Both the position numbers and the translations under genes were made by a program. The notes beneath the pieces were generated by a model. That model searched no databases. It was not told where the DNA came from and saw nothing but the letters and a program-made list of their open reading frames with translations. A DNA stretch of 6,001 bases from NCBI GenBank assembly GCA_014377145.1, contig JACMQE010000338.1, positions 1-6,001 of the forward strand, given 5' to 3'. Positions 1 through 6,001 of the stretch are shown here, piece by piece; position 1 is the stretch's first letter; every line of letters begins with the position of its first letter. The stretch comes from Glaciimonas sp. GTDB taxonomy: Bacteria > Pseudomonadota > Gammaproteobacteria > Burkholderiales > Burkholderiaceae.

Positions 1-57
1 GAACCTTGGACCCCCTGGTCCCAAACCAGGTGCGCTACCAGACTGCGCCACACTCCG
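1..57 (-). tRNA. tRNA-Pro(TGG), 3' part cut off by window edge
   Basis: Read on the minus strand from 57 downwards, this is the 5' three quarters of a proline tRNA. The acceptor strand CGGAGTG (57-51) begins with the C1 typical of bacterial tRNA-Pro. A D-arm with GCGC/GCGC pairing and the usual GGTAGC follows. The anticodon arm has stem CCTGG/CCAGG around the loop TTTGGGA, which puts anticodon TGG at 23-21. A short variable loop and the first bases of the T-arm (GGTTC) run to the window edge. About 20 bases of the 3' end lie outside, so the CCA end and any terminator cannot be seen. This tRNA reads CCN proline codons by wobble. It is transcribed divergently from aat. Identity is strongly supported by the anticodon arm and D-arm. 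Confidence 0.95.
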
Positions 58-66
58 AAGAATTGC

Positions 67-72
67 ATTCTA
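67..72 (-). promoter_or_regulatory. candidate -10 box for tRNA-Pro
   Basis: The minus strand reads TAGAAT here, five of six matches to the sigma-70 -10 consensus. Its end lies ten bases before the first base of the tRNA, leaving room for a leader of only a few bases. No good -35 hexamer is seen 16-18 bases further upstream; the closest is a poor CGTGAT-like stretch. The call rests on one hexamer and its position. Confidence 0.3.
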
Positions 73-147
73 ACCCGTCTCTCTCGGCGATCACGACGGA
101 AATGGAAATTATCACGCCTGCTATCGGACCTTTTGATTCTTGTAAAA

Positions 148-891
148 ATGCCTTCGAACAATCTTTCATGGCTCGCTGATGGCGACCCATTCCCGGCACC
201 AGAACTAGCTTGGGGTCGGATCACCGATGCGCCAGGTCTGCTGGCCGTCGGCGCATCACTTGACATACCAACACTGCTTGACGCCTATTCCAACGGAATT
301 TTTCCATGGTTCAGTCAAGGGCAACCCACTCTTTGGTGGAGTCCTGACCCGCGCATGGTACTGCGCCTTAAAAACTTTAGATTGCATCGGTCTCTGCGTA
401 AGACTATCAGGCGGTTTCGTACCAGTCCAAATTGCGAAATTCGCGTCGACTCTGCGTTCGAATTTGTCATCAACGCTTGCTCCTCCAGTCCCAGATCCGG
501 GCAAGCCGGCACTTGGATCGTGCCAGCCATGGTGAAGGCCTATATCGACCTACATCACGCGGGATTTGCCCACAGCGTAGAAACCTGGGTAGATGGCAAG
601 CTTGAAGGTGGCCTGTACTGCGTGGCGATAGGCAAAGCAGTGTTCGGAGAGTCCATGTTTGCGCGTTCCACCGACGCCTCTAAAATTGCACTGTCTGCAT
701 TGATAGCAATCTGCAGACACGATGCTGTAGAGTTAATCGATTGTCAACAAAATACCCAGCATCTTGCGTTTTTGGGGGCCGATGAAATAGATCGTGCAGA
801 GTTCTTGATGCACACTCGTAGAGCACGGCATCAGGCAGGGCCAGTTTGGCAATTCCCCCCTCTATACTGGGAGAATGTTTTGTCTGCCTAA
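148..891 (+). CDS. aat: leucyl/phenylalanyl-tRNA--protein transferase
   Basis: Cytoplasmic L/F-transferase. It moves Leu or Phe from aminoacyl-tRNA to proteins whose N-terminus is Lys or Arg, making N-degrons read by ClpS and degraded by ClpAP. The 247-residue length fits the family, and family motifs run in order: APGLLAVG (28-35), GIFPWFS (50-56), WWSPDPR (63-69), GTWI (121-124), HSVETW (142-147), GESMF (167-171) and LIDCQ (196-200). By analogy with the E. coli enzyme, Trp54, Trp123, Glu168, Asp198 and Gln200 match residues known to shape the tRNA-acceptor and substrate pocket. I chose ATG 148 because the protein then begins just ahead of the conserved LSWLADGDPFP segment. An in-frame TTG at 133 would add five residues and has a GGA four bases upstream, so it cannot be excluded. 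The stop is 9 bases before bpt, suggesting co-transcription. No promoter was convincing. Confidence 0.95.
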   Translation: MPSNNLSWLADGDPFPAPELAWGRITDAPGLLAVGASLDIPTLLDAYSNGIFPWFSQGQPTLWWSPDPRMVLRLKNFRLHRSLRKTIRRFRTSPNCEIRVDSAFEFVINACSSSPRSGQAGTWIVPAMVKAYIDLHHAGFAHSVETWVDGKLEGGLYCVAIGKAVFGESMFARSTDASKIALSALIAICRHDAVELIDCQQNTQHLAFLGADEIDRAEFLMHTRRARHQAGPVWQFPPLYWENVLSA

Positions 892-900
892 ATCACTTCC

Positions 901-1656
901 ATGACAGACCTCAAAGACTTGCCGCTTCAGACGCTTCAATTCTACGCAACGGCGCCTTATGAATGCAGTTATTTGCCTGACAGGCAAGCCCGTTCTCAAG
1001 TGGCTACGCCGAGCCATCTGATAAATAACTCTGCCTATACGGAGCTTGTTCTTCGAGGGTTTAGACGCAGCGGCATGTTTACTTATCGACCCTATTGCGA
1101 CGGTTGCCAAGCATGCACACCTTTAAGAGTTGATGTGAATCGATTCAGTGCCAGCAGAAGTCAACGGCGTGCGTGGGTAAAACACGAAAGCTTGACGACG
1201 CGCGTTCTTAAACTCGGGTTCGAACCCGAACATTACGACTTATATCTGAGATATCAAAATAGTCGACACGCAGGAGGTGGAATGGACCAGGACAGCATAG
1301 ATCAATACACTCAATTCTTGCTGCAAAGTCGCGTGAACTCGCGCTTAGTCGAATTCCGAGATCCAGAAACTTCGTTATCGCCAGGACTTCTTAAGATGGT
1401 GTCCATTCTTGACGTCCTAGATAACGGAATTTCCGCTGTTTACACTTTTTTCGAGCCTGAAGAGCAGAGCAGTTTCGGTACTTTCAGCGTTTTATGGCAA
1501 ATTGCTCAAGCTAAAGTAATGTGTCTGCGACATGTTTATCTAGGATATTGGATCAAAGACAGCCAGAAAATGAACTACAAAGCCCGATTTAAACCGATGC
1601 AAATATTTAAAGACGGAGAGTGGTTGAACTTCGATGCACACCCTGTTGTTTTTTAA
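901..1656 (+). CDS. bpt: aspartate/glutamate leucyltransferase (bacterial arginyltransferase-like, Bpt)
   Basis: Bpt transfers Leu from Leu-tRNA to proteins starting with Asp or Glu, the second bacterial branch of N-degron tagging. It is homologous to eukaryotic ATE1 but has different specificity. At 251 residues the protein is full length. The N-terminal domain has Cys22-x-Tyr-Leu-Pro, then [16 protein letters not shown] (62-77) with Cys66, Cys69 and Cys72, the cysteine-rich ATE signature. The C-terminal GNAT-like domain includes [18 protein letters not shown] (181-198) and [18 protein letters not shown] (213-230), which are conserved blocks. The ATG at 901 follows the aat stop after 9 bases and has no clear Shine-Dalgarno sequence, so translation may depend on ribosomes finishing aat. 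Older annotations call this family arginyl-tRNA-protein transferase (ate). A 16-bp palindrome lies inside the gene at 1214-1229. Confidence 0.95.
   Translation: MTDLKDLPLQTLQFYATAPYECSYLPDRQARSQVATPSHLINNSAYTELVLRGFRRSGMFTYRPYCDGCQACTPLRVDVNRFSASRSQRRAWVKHESLTTRVLKLGFEPEHYDLYLRYQNSRHAGGGMDQDSIDQYTQFLLQSRVNSRLVEFRDPETSLSPGLLKMVSILDVLDNGISAVYTFFEPEEQSSFGTFSVLWQIAQAKVMCLRHVYLGYWIKDSQKMNYKARFKPMQIFKDGEWLNFDAHPVVF
1214..1229. repeat. 16-bp perfect palindrome inside bpt
   Basis: TCGGGTTCGAACCCGA equals its own reverse complement. Its centre resembles the T-arm of a tRNA (GGTTCGAA with flanking complementary bases). It encodes Leu-Gly-Phe-Glu-Pro-Glu at residues 105-110 of Bpt. The palindrome is directly visible; a role as a binding or recombination site is only a possibility. 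Confidence 0.6.
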
Positions 1657-1677
1657 AGGCGCTGACTCCGTATATTT

Positions 1678-2463
1678 ATGGCAAAAAGAGACACGAATGT
1701 AAACACTGTTCCAACAGTACAGGTTATTGAGCGTATATTTTTGTTGATGGACGTATTGGCTTCTCGCGAGGAGTCAATTTCTTTAAAAGATATTGCTGAA
1801 AGGACAGGCTTACATCCATCTACAACTCACCGAATCTTGAACGACATGGCAATCGGTCGGTATGTTGACCGACCGACCCCTGGAAACTATCGGCTCGGGA
1901 TGCGACTGCTTGAGCTAGGCAACTTAGTCAAGGGGCGACTAAACGTTCGGGACGCTGCTTTGAGTTTAATGCGAGATTTACATAAACTAATACAACAGCC
2001 GGTGAATCTTAGTTTGCGTCAAGGAGACGAAATTGTCTATGTGGAGCGGGCTTATAGTGAGCGCTCAGGCATGCAGGTTGTCCGTGCTATAGGCGGGCGT
2101 GCACCACTGCACCTAACATCCGTTGGCAAACTTTTTTTAGCTGCGGAAGACCCACTTCGAATCCGGGCTTATGCAACCAGAACAGGACTTCAGGGACACA
2201 CGAAAAATAGCATTACGCAAATCGAGTTGTTGGAACGAGAACTGTTTAAAACAAGACAATCGGGACATGCCTCAGATAACGAGGAGTTAGAACTTGGCGT
2301 TCGGTGTATGGCAGCTGGAATCTACGACGATCAAAATAAATTGATTGCTGGGCTTTCGATATCAGCGCCTTCCGACCGATTAGAAGATCAGTGGCTGGTG
2401 AAGCTTAAAGAAACTGCCATTCAAATATCTGAAGCCTTGGGTAATAAAGGTTTCAAGGCTTAA
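1678..2463 (+). CDS. IclR-family transcriptional regulator
   Basis: DNA-binding regulator of 261 residues, the normal IclR length. Residues 14-75 form the N-terminal winged helix-turn-helix, with the HTH at about 35-57 (SLKDIAERTGLHPSTTHRIL) and a wing around RPTPGNYRLG. The C-terminal effector-binding domain follows. It shows the family blocks GGRAPLHLTSVGKLFLA (139-155) and DNEELELGVRCMAAGI (200-215), then GLSISAPSDRL (225-235). The ligand and targets cannot be read from the sequence; IclR proteins commonly control catabolic or glyoxylate-shunt genes. The ATG lies 21 bases after the bpt stop with no strong ribosome-binding site, so it may be the third gene of the aat-bpt unit. No catabolic gene sits beside it in the window. 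A 9-bp perfect inverted repeat at 1853-1876 lies just after the HTH coding part. Family assignment is firm; the specific role is unknown. Confidence 0.93.
   Translation: MAKRDTNVNTVPTVQVIERIFLLMDVLASREESISLKDIAERTGLHPSTTHRILNDMAIGRYVDRPTPGNYRLGMRLLELGNLVKGRLNVRDAALSLMRDLHKLIQQPVNLSLRQGDEIVYVERAYSERSGMQVVRAIGGRAPLHLTSVGKLFLAAEDPLRIRAYATRTGLQGHTKNSITQIELLERELFKTRQSGHASDNEELELGVRCMAAGIYDDQNKLIAGLSISAPSDRLEDQWLVKLKETAIQISEALGNKGFKA
1853..1876. repeat. 9-bp perfect inverted repeat inside the IclR gene
   Basis: TCGGTCGGT (1853-1861) and ACCGACCGA (1868-1876) are exact reverse complements separated by six bases. The repeat encodes part of the wing (around GRYVDRPT). It could form an mRNA hairpin or serve as a DNA site for a dimeric protein, or it may be chance. 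The structure is plain; a function is not shown. Confidence 0.6.
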
Positions 2464-2491
2464 TTAGAAATACAACAACCATTCAGATATT
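2424..2491. terminator. split inverted repeat between convergent genes, possible bidirectional terminator
   Basis: The 16-base left arm AATATCTGAAGCCTTG (2424-2439) is fully complementary to two right-hand pieces: CAAGGC (2454-2459) and TTCAGATATT (2482-2491). The 22 bases between those pieces are unpaired. Counting two alternative flanking pairs, the inner hairpin is AAGCCTTG/CAAGGCTT with a 14-base loop. The structure covers the stop codons of both the IclR gene (2461-2463) and pbpG (2483-2485). There is no long T-run on either strand, so it is not a textbook intrinsic terminator. The only 19-base gap between the genes makes a role in ending or insulating transcription plausible. Confidence 0.35.
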
Positions 2492-3499
2492 GGAGGCTTT
2501 GACAATCGTCTGTGACGTTGTTGCAACGGGGACCGTTGGCCCAATCGATTCCACCCAACGCTTGACACGCTCAGCATCAGCAAGCCTGGTCAGTTTGCCT
2601 TTGGAGTCTAAAAAAACCATGATCAGTTTTCGTCCAGCAACTTTAGCTTGCATAACCAAGCATTGACCAGCCTCAGAAATGTACCCCGTCTTTTGTAAAC
2701 CAATTTCCCAAGCAGGATTTTTGACTAGTCGGTTGGTGTTGTTGAATTGTAAGGTTCGAGTACCTACTGCAACTGTATGTCCAGTTGAAGTGGACAATTC
2801 CCTGAGCTTTGCGTCTCCATAAGCAAAATTTACCAGCGTCGCTAAATCACGCGCACTTGACTGATTCTTACTGGACAGCCCCGTTGGCTCCACGTAAATT
2901 GTGTCCTTCATACCAAGTGTTTTGGCCTTTGCATTCATAGTATCCACAAATAACCCCATTCCTCCTGGATAGCTACGTCCCAAAGCATGCGCGGCTCTAT
3001 TTTCGCTAGACATTAATGCTAAATGCAGAAGTTCACCGCGACTTAATGTGGAACCGACTTTTAGACGAGAGGAACTGCCCTTTTCTGTATCTACGTCCGA
3101 CTGCGTGATAGTGATTGCCTCGTCCATCGGCAATCTAGCTTCTGTAACGAGCAGTCCGGTCATTAACTTCGTGATCGACGCAATGGGTAATACTGCGAGT
3201 TCATTTTTCTTAAACAGTACTTCGTTCGTTTCTTGGTCTACAACAAATGCGACGCTTGACTTGAGGGCAAGTGCGTCCACTGACCCATGCAGTCCAGCCA
3301 ATTGCCCATTAGTTGGCTTGTCAACAAGCCTAATATTCCGGGACGACCCACGCTTACGCGACGTATGCGCCTTTACAACGGCTTTCTTGTAAGCCGGTTG
3401 ATTTGCAGTAGTTGACTGTTTCGTTTGTACCTCAGCGTGTGACAACGATACGCAACTAACAGCAGTGATAAGGCCAATGTGAAGAAAAAGTTGTTTCAA
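2483..3499 (-). CDS. pbpG: D-alanyl-D-alanine endopeptidase, PBP7 type (peptidase S11)
   Basis: Periplasmic serine peptidase that cuts D-Ala-meso-DAP cross-links in peptidoglycan during wall remodelling. All three penicillin-binding motifs are present, numbered from the chosen start: Ser108-Ile-Thr-Lys111 (nucleophile), Ser165-Glu-Asn167 and Lys270-Thr-Gly272. The PBP5-type C-terminal membrane-anchor domain is absent, which favours PBP7/PbpG over DacA/DacC. I chose TTG at 3499. It gives a compact signal peptide (MKQLFLHIGLITAVSC..., cleavage likely after SHA) and has GGGG six bases upstream. A longer frame starts at GTG 3544 (353 residues instead of 338), but lacks a ribosome-binding site and puts a 19-residue leader before the hydrophobic core. 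A basic, Ser/Lys-rich linker follows the signal peptide. The gene converges with the IclR gene. Family identity is firm; the start is uncertain. Confidence 0.92.
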   Translation of the reverse strand: MKQLFLHIGLITAVSCVSLSHAEVQTKQSTTANQPAYKKAVVKAHTSRKRGSSRNIRLVDKPTNGQLAGLHGSVDALALKSSVAFVVDQETNEVLFKKNELAVLPIASITKLMTGLLVTEARLPMDEAITITQSDVDTEKGSSSRLKVGSTLSRGELLHLALMSSENRAAHALGRSYPGGMGLFVDTMNAKAKTLGMKDTIYVEPTGLSSKNQSSARDLATLVNFAYGDAKLRELSTSTGHTVAVGTRTLQFNNTNRLVKNPAWEIGLQKTGYISEAGQCLVMQAKVAGRKLIMVFLDSKGKLTRLADAERVKRWVESIGPTVPVATTSQTIVKASNI

Positions 3500-3564
3500 G
3501 TCATGCCCCAGATCCACGTAAAAGTGTTTTTTGCATTTAGCCACAAGCTAATCAGTCGGTCAAT

Positions 3565-3594
3565 ATTCTCGTAGAAAATATTCCACAATATCAA
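3565..3594 (-). promoter_or_regulatory. candidate sigma-70 promoter for pbpG
   Basis: On the minus strand TTGATA (3594-3589, five of six matches to the -35 consensus) is followed after 18 bases by GAGAAT (3570-3565, four of six to -10). Transcription would start near 3558, close to the GTG at 3544 and about 59 bases before the TTG at 3499. The stretch also carries three AATATT/AATATC elements starting at 3562, 3577 and 3587, which might be operator half-sites or simply AT-rich promoter DNA. It rests on consensus matches only. Confidence 0.3.
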
Positions 3595-3644
3595 AGACTT
3601 ATACACGAATCTTAAGAAACAACGCGGACTTTACACAGTGACTT

Positions 3645-3767
3645 TCACCAGTCTTTAGCATGTAGTCGCTCTGCTTTCTCAAGAAGTTTGTTTTGAGCAG
3701 TTGCACCCACGATATCGGGCACTTCCTTTGCGGTTCCTAAGGGAATAGGAAATTCCAAATTGATCAT
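3645..3767 (-). CDS. small open frame of 40 codons overlapping the pssA stop
   Basis: The ATG at 3767-3765 overlaps the pssA stop codon as ATGA, a layout typical of translationally coupled genes. The predicted 40-residue product begins MINLEFPIPLG and ends KAERLHAKDW before a TGA. It is hydrophilic, rich in charged residues in its second half (likely one amphipathic helix around NKLLEKAERLHAK), and has no membrane segment or signal peptide. I do not recognise the family. No strong Shine-Dalgarno sequence is present beyond a GGGG about ten bases upstream in the end of pssA, so expression would depend on coupling. It could instead be a chance frame, as frames of this length are common. It is supported by position, not by homology. 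Confidence 0.35.
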   Translation of the reverse strand: MINLEFPIPLGTAKEVPDIVGATAQNKLLEKAERLHAKDW

Positions 3768-4609
3768 TTGTGCAGGCCCCGTTCGTCCGGCTCATCAGTG
3801 GAGGTACTAATCACACTCGTCTGCTGGCCCATAGCTCTTCGTCTCGCGTAAACGACATAGCCACTCAGCCCGTAGAGAACGAAAATACCGAACATGACGG
3901 TTGGTGGATCGATAATTACAACGGCAAAACCCAATACGATGAGGATCGTCGCTGCAAATGGCACGCTCCGCTTCACCTGGATGTCTTTAAAACTGTAGAA
4001 AGGCACATTTGTAACCATCGTTAGTCCCGCGTACAAGGCTATTGCAAACATCGTCCAGGGTATGAACAAATCTATTGGGCCGATCACTAAAGTCCCATTC
4101 CCTTTCAACCCATTTTCTGTGAGTAACCAAATGAAACCGGCTACTAAGGCGGCGGCGGCGGGAGATGGAAGCCCTTGAAAGTAGCGCTTATCTACCACCG
4201 TCGTATTGACATTAAAACGCGCTAATCGCAGGGCTGCGCATGCGCAGTACACGAAAGCAGCAATCCAGCCCCAGCGCCCCAGACCCTGTAGTGCCCAAAC
4301 ATATGAAATCAGCGCAGGCGCAGCACCAAAAGATACCATGTCAGAAAGAGAATCCATCTGCTCCCCAAAAGCGCTCTGCGTATTGGTCATGCGCGCCACA
4401 CGACCATCCAGACTGTCTAACACCATGGCGCAGAAAATTCCCACTGCTGCCTGATCGAATCGGCCATTGATAGCCATCACGATTGCATAAAATCCCCCGA
4501 AAAGCGCCGCCAGCGTAAACAAGTTTGGCAAAATATAAATGCCTTTACGGCGCTTCTTGATAACTATTACCTCATCAGGGTCTGTCGCAATATCGTTTCC
4601 ATCGTGCAT
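3764..4609 (-). CDS. pssA: CDP-diacylglycerol--serine O-phosphatidyltransferase
   Basis: Inner-membrane enzyme that makes phosphatidylserine from CDP-diacylglycerol and L-serine, the first committed step to phosphatidylethanolamine. The CDP-alcohol phosphotransferase signature is complete at residues 65-90: Asp65, Asp68-Gly69, Ala72-Arg73, Gly82, Asp86 and Asp90, whose aspartates bind the metal ion and substrate. The 281-residue protein has a charged N-terminal tail (IKKRRKG, 17-23) and several hydrophobic segments, roughly at 25-47, 53-67, 94-108, 114-130, 151-164, 180-200, 217-233 and 237-255. The polar tail ends DEPDERGLHK. This is the polytopic subclass II form, not the soluble E. coli type. 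ATG 4609 is well supported by TAAGGA six bases upstream. It lies downstream of ilvC on the same strand, but 565 bases separate them, so it may have its own promoter. No psd gene is in view. Confidence 0.95.
   Translation of the reverse strand: MHDGNDIATDPDEVIVIKKRRKGIYILPNLFTLAALFGGFYAIVMAINGRFDQAAVGIFCAMVLDSLDGRVARMTNTQSAFGEQMDSLSDMVSFGAAPALISYVWALQGLGRWGWIAAFVYCACAALRLARFNVNTTVVDKRYFQGLPSPAAAALVAGFIWLLTENGLKGNGTLVIGPIDLFIPWTMFAIALYAGLTMVTNVPFYSFKDIQVKRSVPFAATILIVLGFAVVIIDPPTVMFGIFVLYGLSGYVVYARRRAMGQQTSVISTSTDEPDERGLHK
4234..4247. repeat. 14-bp perfect palindrome inside pssA
   Basis: CTGCGCATGCGCAG reads the same on both strands. It encodes an Ala/Cys-rich membrane segment (around CACAALR), where GC-rich alanine codons make such symmetry fairly likely by chance. 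It is recorded as visible structure only. Confidence 0.45.
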
Positions 4610-4787
4610 GCTCGGTCCTTAAGAAATAGATGTCGATGTGAACTCCCACTGGAATGACACCGCATCGCCGCAATGCCACATGTCCGTGTTTAGTACAGTG
4701 TAAGGGACTATGGGTCCGGAAAATTGACTTTGGCAAGCGACTTAGAGGGGTGTTATTTTCGACCCGCTAAACCATAGAGACTGGTAT

Positions 4788-4817
4788 AAAACTCCACTCA
4801 GGGTGGTTTGTTTTTTT
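4788..4817 (+). terminator. possible intrinsic terminator on the + strand
   Basis: CCAC and GTGG pair around a short loop, with a further AAA/TTT pairing across a two-base bulge, and the right arm runs into TTTGTTTTTTT. That is the form of a rho-independent terminator on the + strand, though with a weak stem. No + strand gene lies to its left, so it would end either antisense transcription towards pssA or an unseen small RNA. The T-run is clear; the function is uncertain. Confidence 0.3.
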
Positions 4818-4961
4818 CGGCCGTGCGAGTCTAGTGATTTGCACCGATCAAAGTTCTCAATAATCAGCACTTTAATAAAACCGCAATTTTTCATCGTTGA
4901 ACGGCCGGGTTTATGTGACCCAATCCTCGTCGATACAAGCTTTGCAGTCTTATGAACGCTC

Positions 4962-4989
4962 CTTATGATCGGCAACGCCACCGTGCCAA
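4962..4989 (-). promoter_or_regulatory. candidate sigma-70 promoter upstream of pssA
   Basis: On the minus strand TTGGCA (4989-4984, five of six matches to -35) is followed after 16 bases by CATAAG (4967-4962, four of six to -10). A transcript from here would have a leader of about 345 bases before the pssA ATG. The match is moderate and could be chance. It is the best candidate I found for independent pssA transcription. Confidence 0.22.
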
Positions 4990-5134
4990 TTGCTATTTTT
5001 TATGATAGGAATTTGGGCGATGCGCCGTTTTTAGAAATTCGGTTTCCCCTTTGCGCACTTCAGCGCATTACTGCGACCGGCGGGTCACGGAACCCGGACT
5101 TCAAAAACGCTCCAATACTGAACGAACATAGGAC

Positions 5135-5154
5135 AGGACCATCGCAGTGGTCCT
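5135..5154 (-). terminator. hairpin 20 bases after ilvC, possible 3'-end structure
   Basis: AGGACCA (5135-5141) and TGGTCCT (5148-5154) form a perfect 7-bp stem with a 6-base loop, starting 20 bases downstream of the ilvC stop. A second stem, AACTAG/CTAGTT (5158-5163 with 5175-5180), overlaps the stop codon itself. There is no T-run after either stem on the minus strand. This is therefore a weak terminator or an mRNA-protecting 3' structure rather than a classical intrinsic terminator. Confidence 0.35.
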
Positions 5155-5174
5155 CTAAACTAGTCAATTCAAAT

Positions 5175-6001
<827 letters not shown>

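Larger units (their letters stand above)
4610..5174. other. 565-base spacer between ilvC and pssA with no convincing gene
   Basis: This stretch holds only short open frames. The longest are about 77-79 codons, start at weak codons without ribosome-binding sites, and resemble no family I know. It does hold several short hairpins: 5052-5067, 5081-5096 and 5135-5154, plus 5158-5180 across the ilvC stop. There is a T-run hairpin on the + strand at 4788-4817, and a candidate minus-strand promoter at 4962-4989. The pssA ribosome-binding site (TAAGGA) lies at its left end. It may be a long pssA leader, the site of an untranslated RNA, or the remains of a lost gene. The sequence does not decide between these. 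Confidence 0.6.

Noticed and set aside
3315..3330. GGCTTGT/ACAAGCC inverted repeat in pbpG
   Set aside because: The stem is 7 bp and lies in coding sequence; several such repeats are expected by chance in 6 kb.
3048..3392. 114-codon open frame on the + strand
   Set aside because: It lies wholly antisense to pbpG, whose three catalytic motifs prove the minus-strand frame. It has no recognisable domain.
4742..4981. 79-codon minus-strand frame in the ilvC-pssA spacer, with an internal ATG at 4894
   Set aside because: Neither the upstream GTG nor the internal ATG has a ribosome-binding site, and the predicted protein resembles no family I recognise. A good AAGGAG nearby (around 4960) is not followed by a start codon at proper distance.
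5016..5032. GGCG-ATG-CGCC hairpin followed by GTTTTT on the + strand, with a TATGAT box at 4964
   Set aside because: A promoter-terminator pair here would make an RNA of only about 55 bases. The -35 box is poor and the stem is only 4 bp.

Overview
This 6 kb window looks like ordinary chromosomal DNA from a beta-proteobacterium. The likeliest placement is Burkholderiales, perhaps near Comamonadaceae. That is an inference from three things: the aat-bpt pair, an ilvC-pssA strand, and the overall look of the IclR regulator and PBP7-type endopeptidase. No mobile element, CRISPR array or phage gene is visible. Sampled lines differ in composition: 25 of 60 bases are G+C in one line of the IclR gene, against 35 and 39 of 60 in two lines of ilvC.

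Left part (1-2463). A tRNA-Pro(TGG) gene, cut by the window edge, points left. Diverging from it on the + strand are aat, bpt and an IclR-family regulator, spaced 9 and 21 bases apart and so probably one transcription unit. Aat and Bpt are the two bacterial aminoacyl-tRNA-protein transferases. Both attach destabilising hydrophobic residues (Leu or Phe) to protein N-termini and so mark proteins for ClpS/ClpAP. Aat acts on N-terminal Lys/Arg and Bpt on Asp/Glu.

Middle (2464-3763). The IclR gene converges on a D-alanyl-D-alanine endopeptidase gene (PBP7/PbpG type, - strand) with only 19 bases between the stop codons. An unusual split inverted repeat spans both stops. Upstream of pbpG is a short AT-rich stretch with a candidate promoter, then a 40-codon open frame whose start overlaps the pssA stop codon (ATGA).

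Right part (3764-6001). The - strand carries pssA (phosphatidylserine synthase) and, upstream of it, the C-terminal four fifths of ilvC (class I ketol-acid reductoisomerase). Between them lie 565 bases with no convincing gene but several short hairpins. The window ends inside ilvC.

All main genes belong to well-known families, and no clearly new multi-gene system was found. The points most worth checking are the 40-codon frame after pssA, the split inverted repeat at the IclR/pbpG junction, the structured ilvC-pssA spacer, two long palindromic sequences inside coding regions (bpt and the IclR gene), and the pbpG start.
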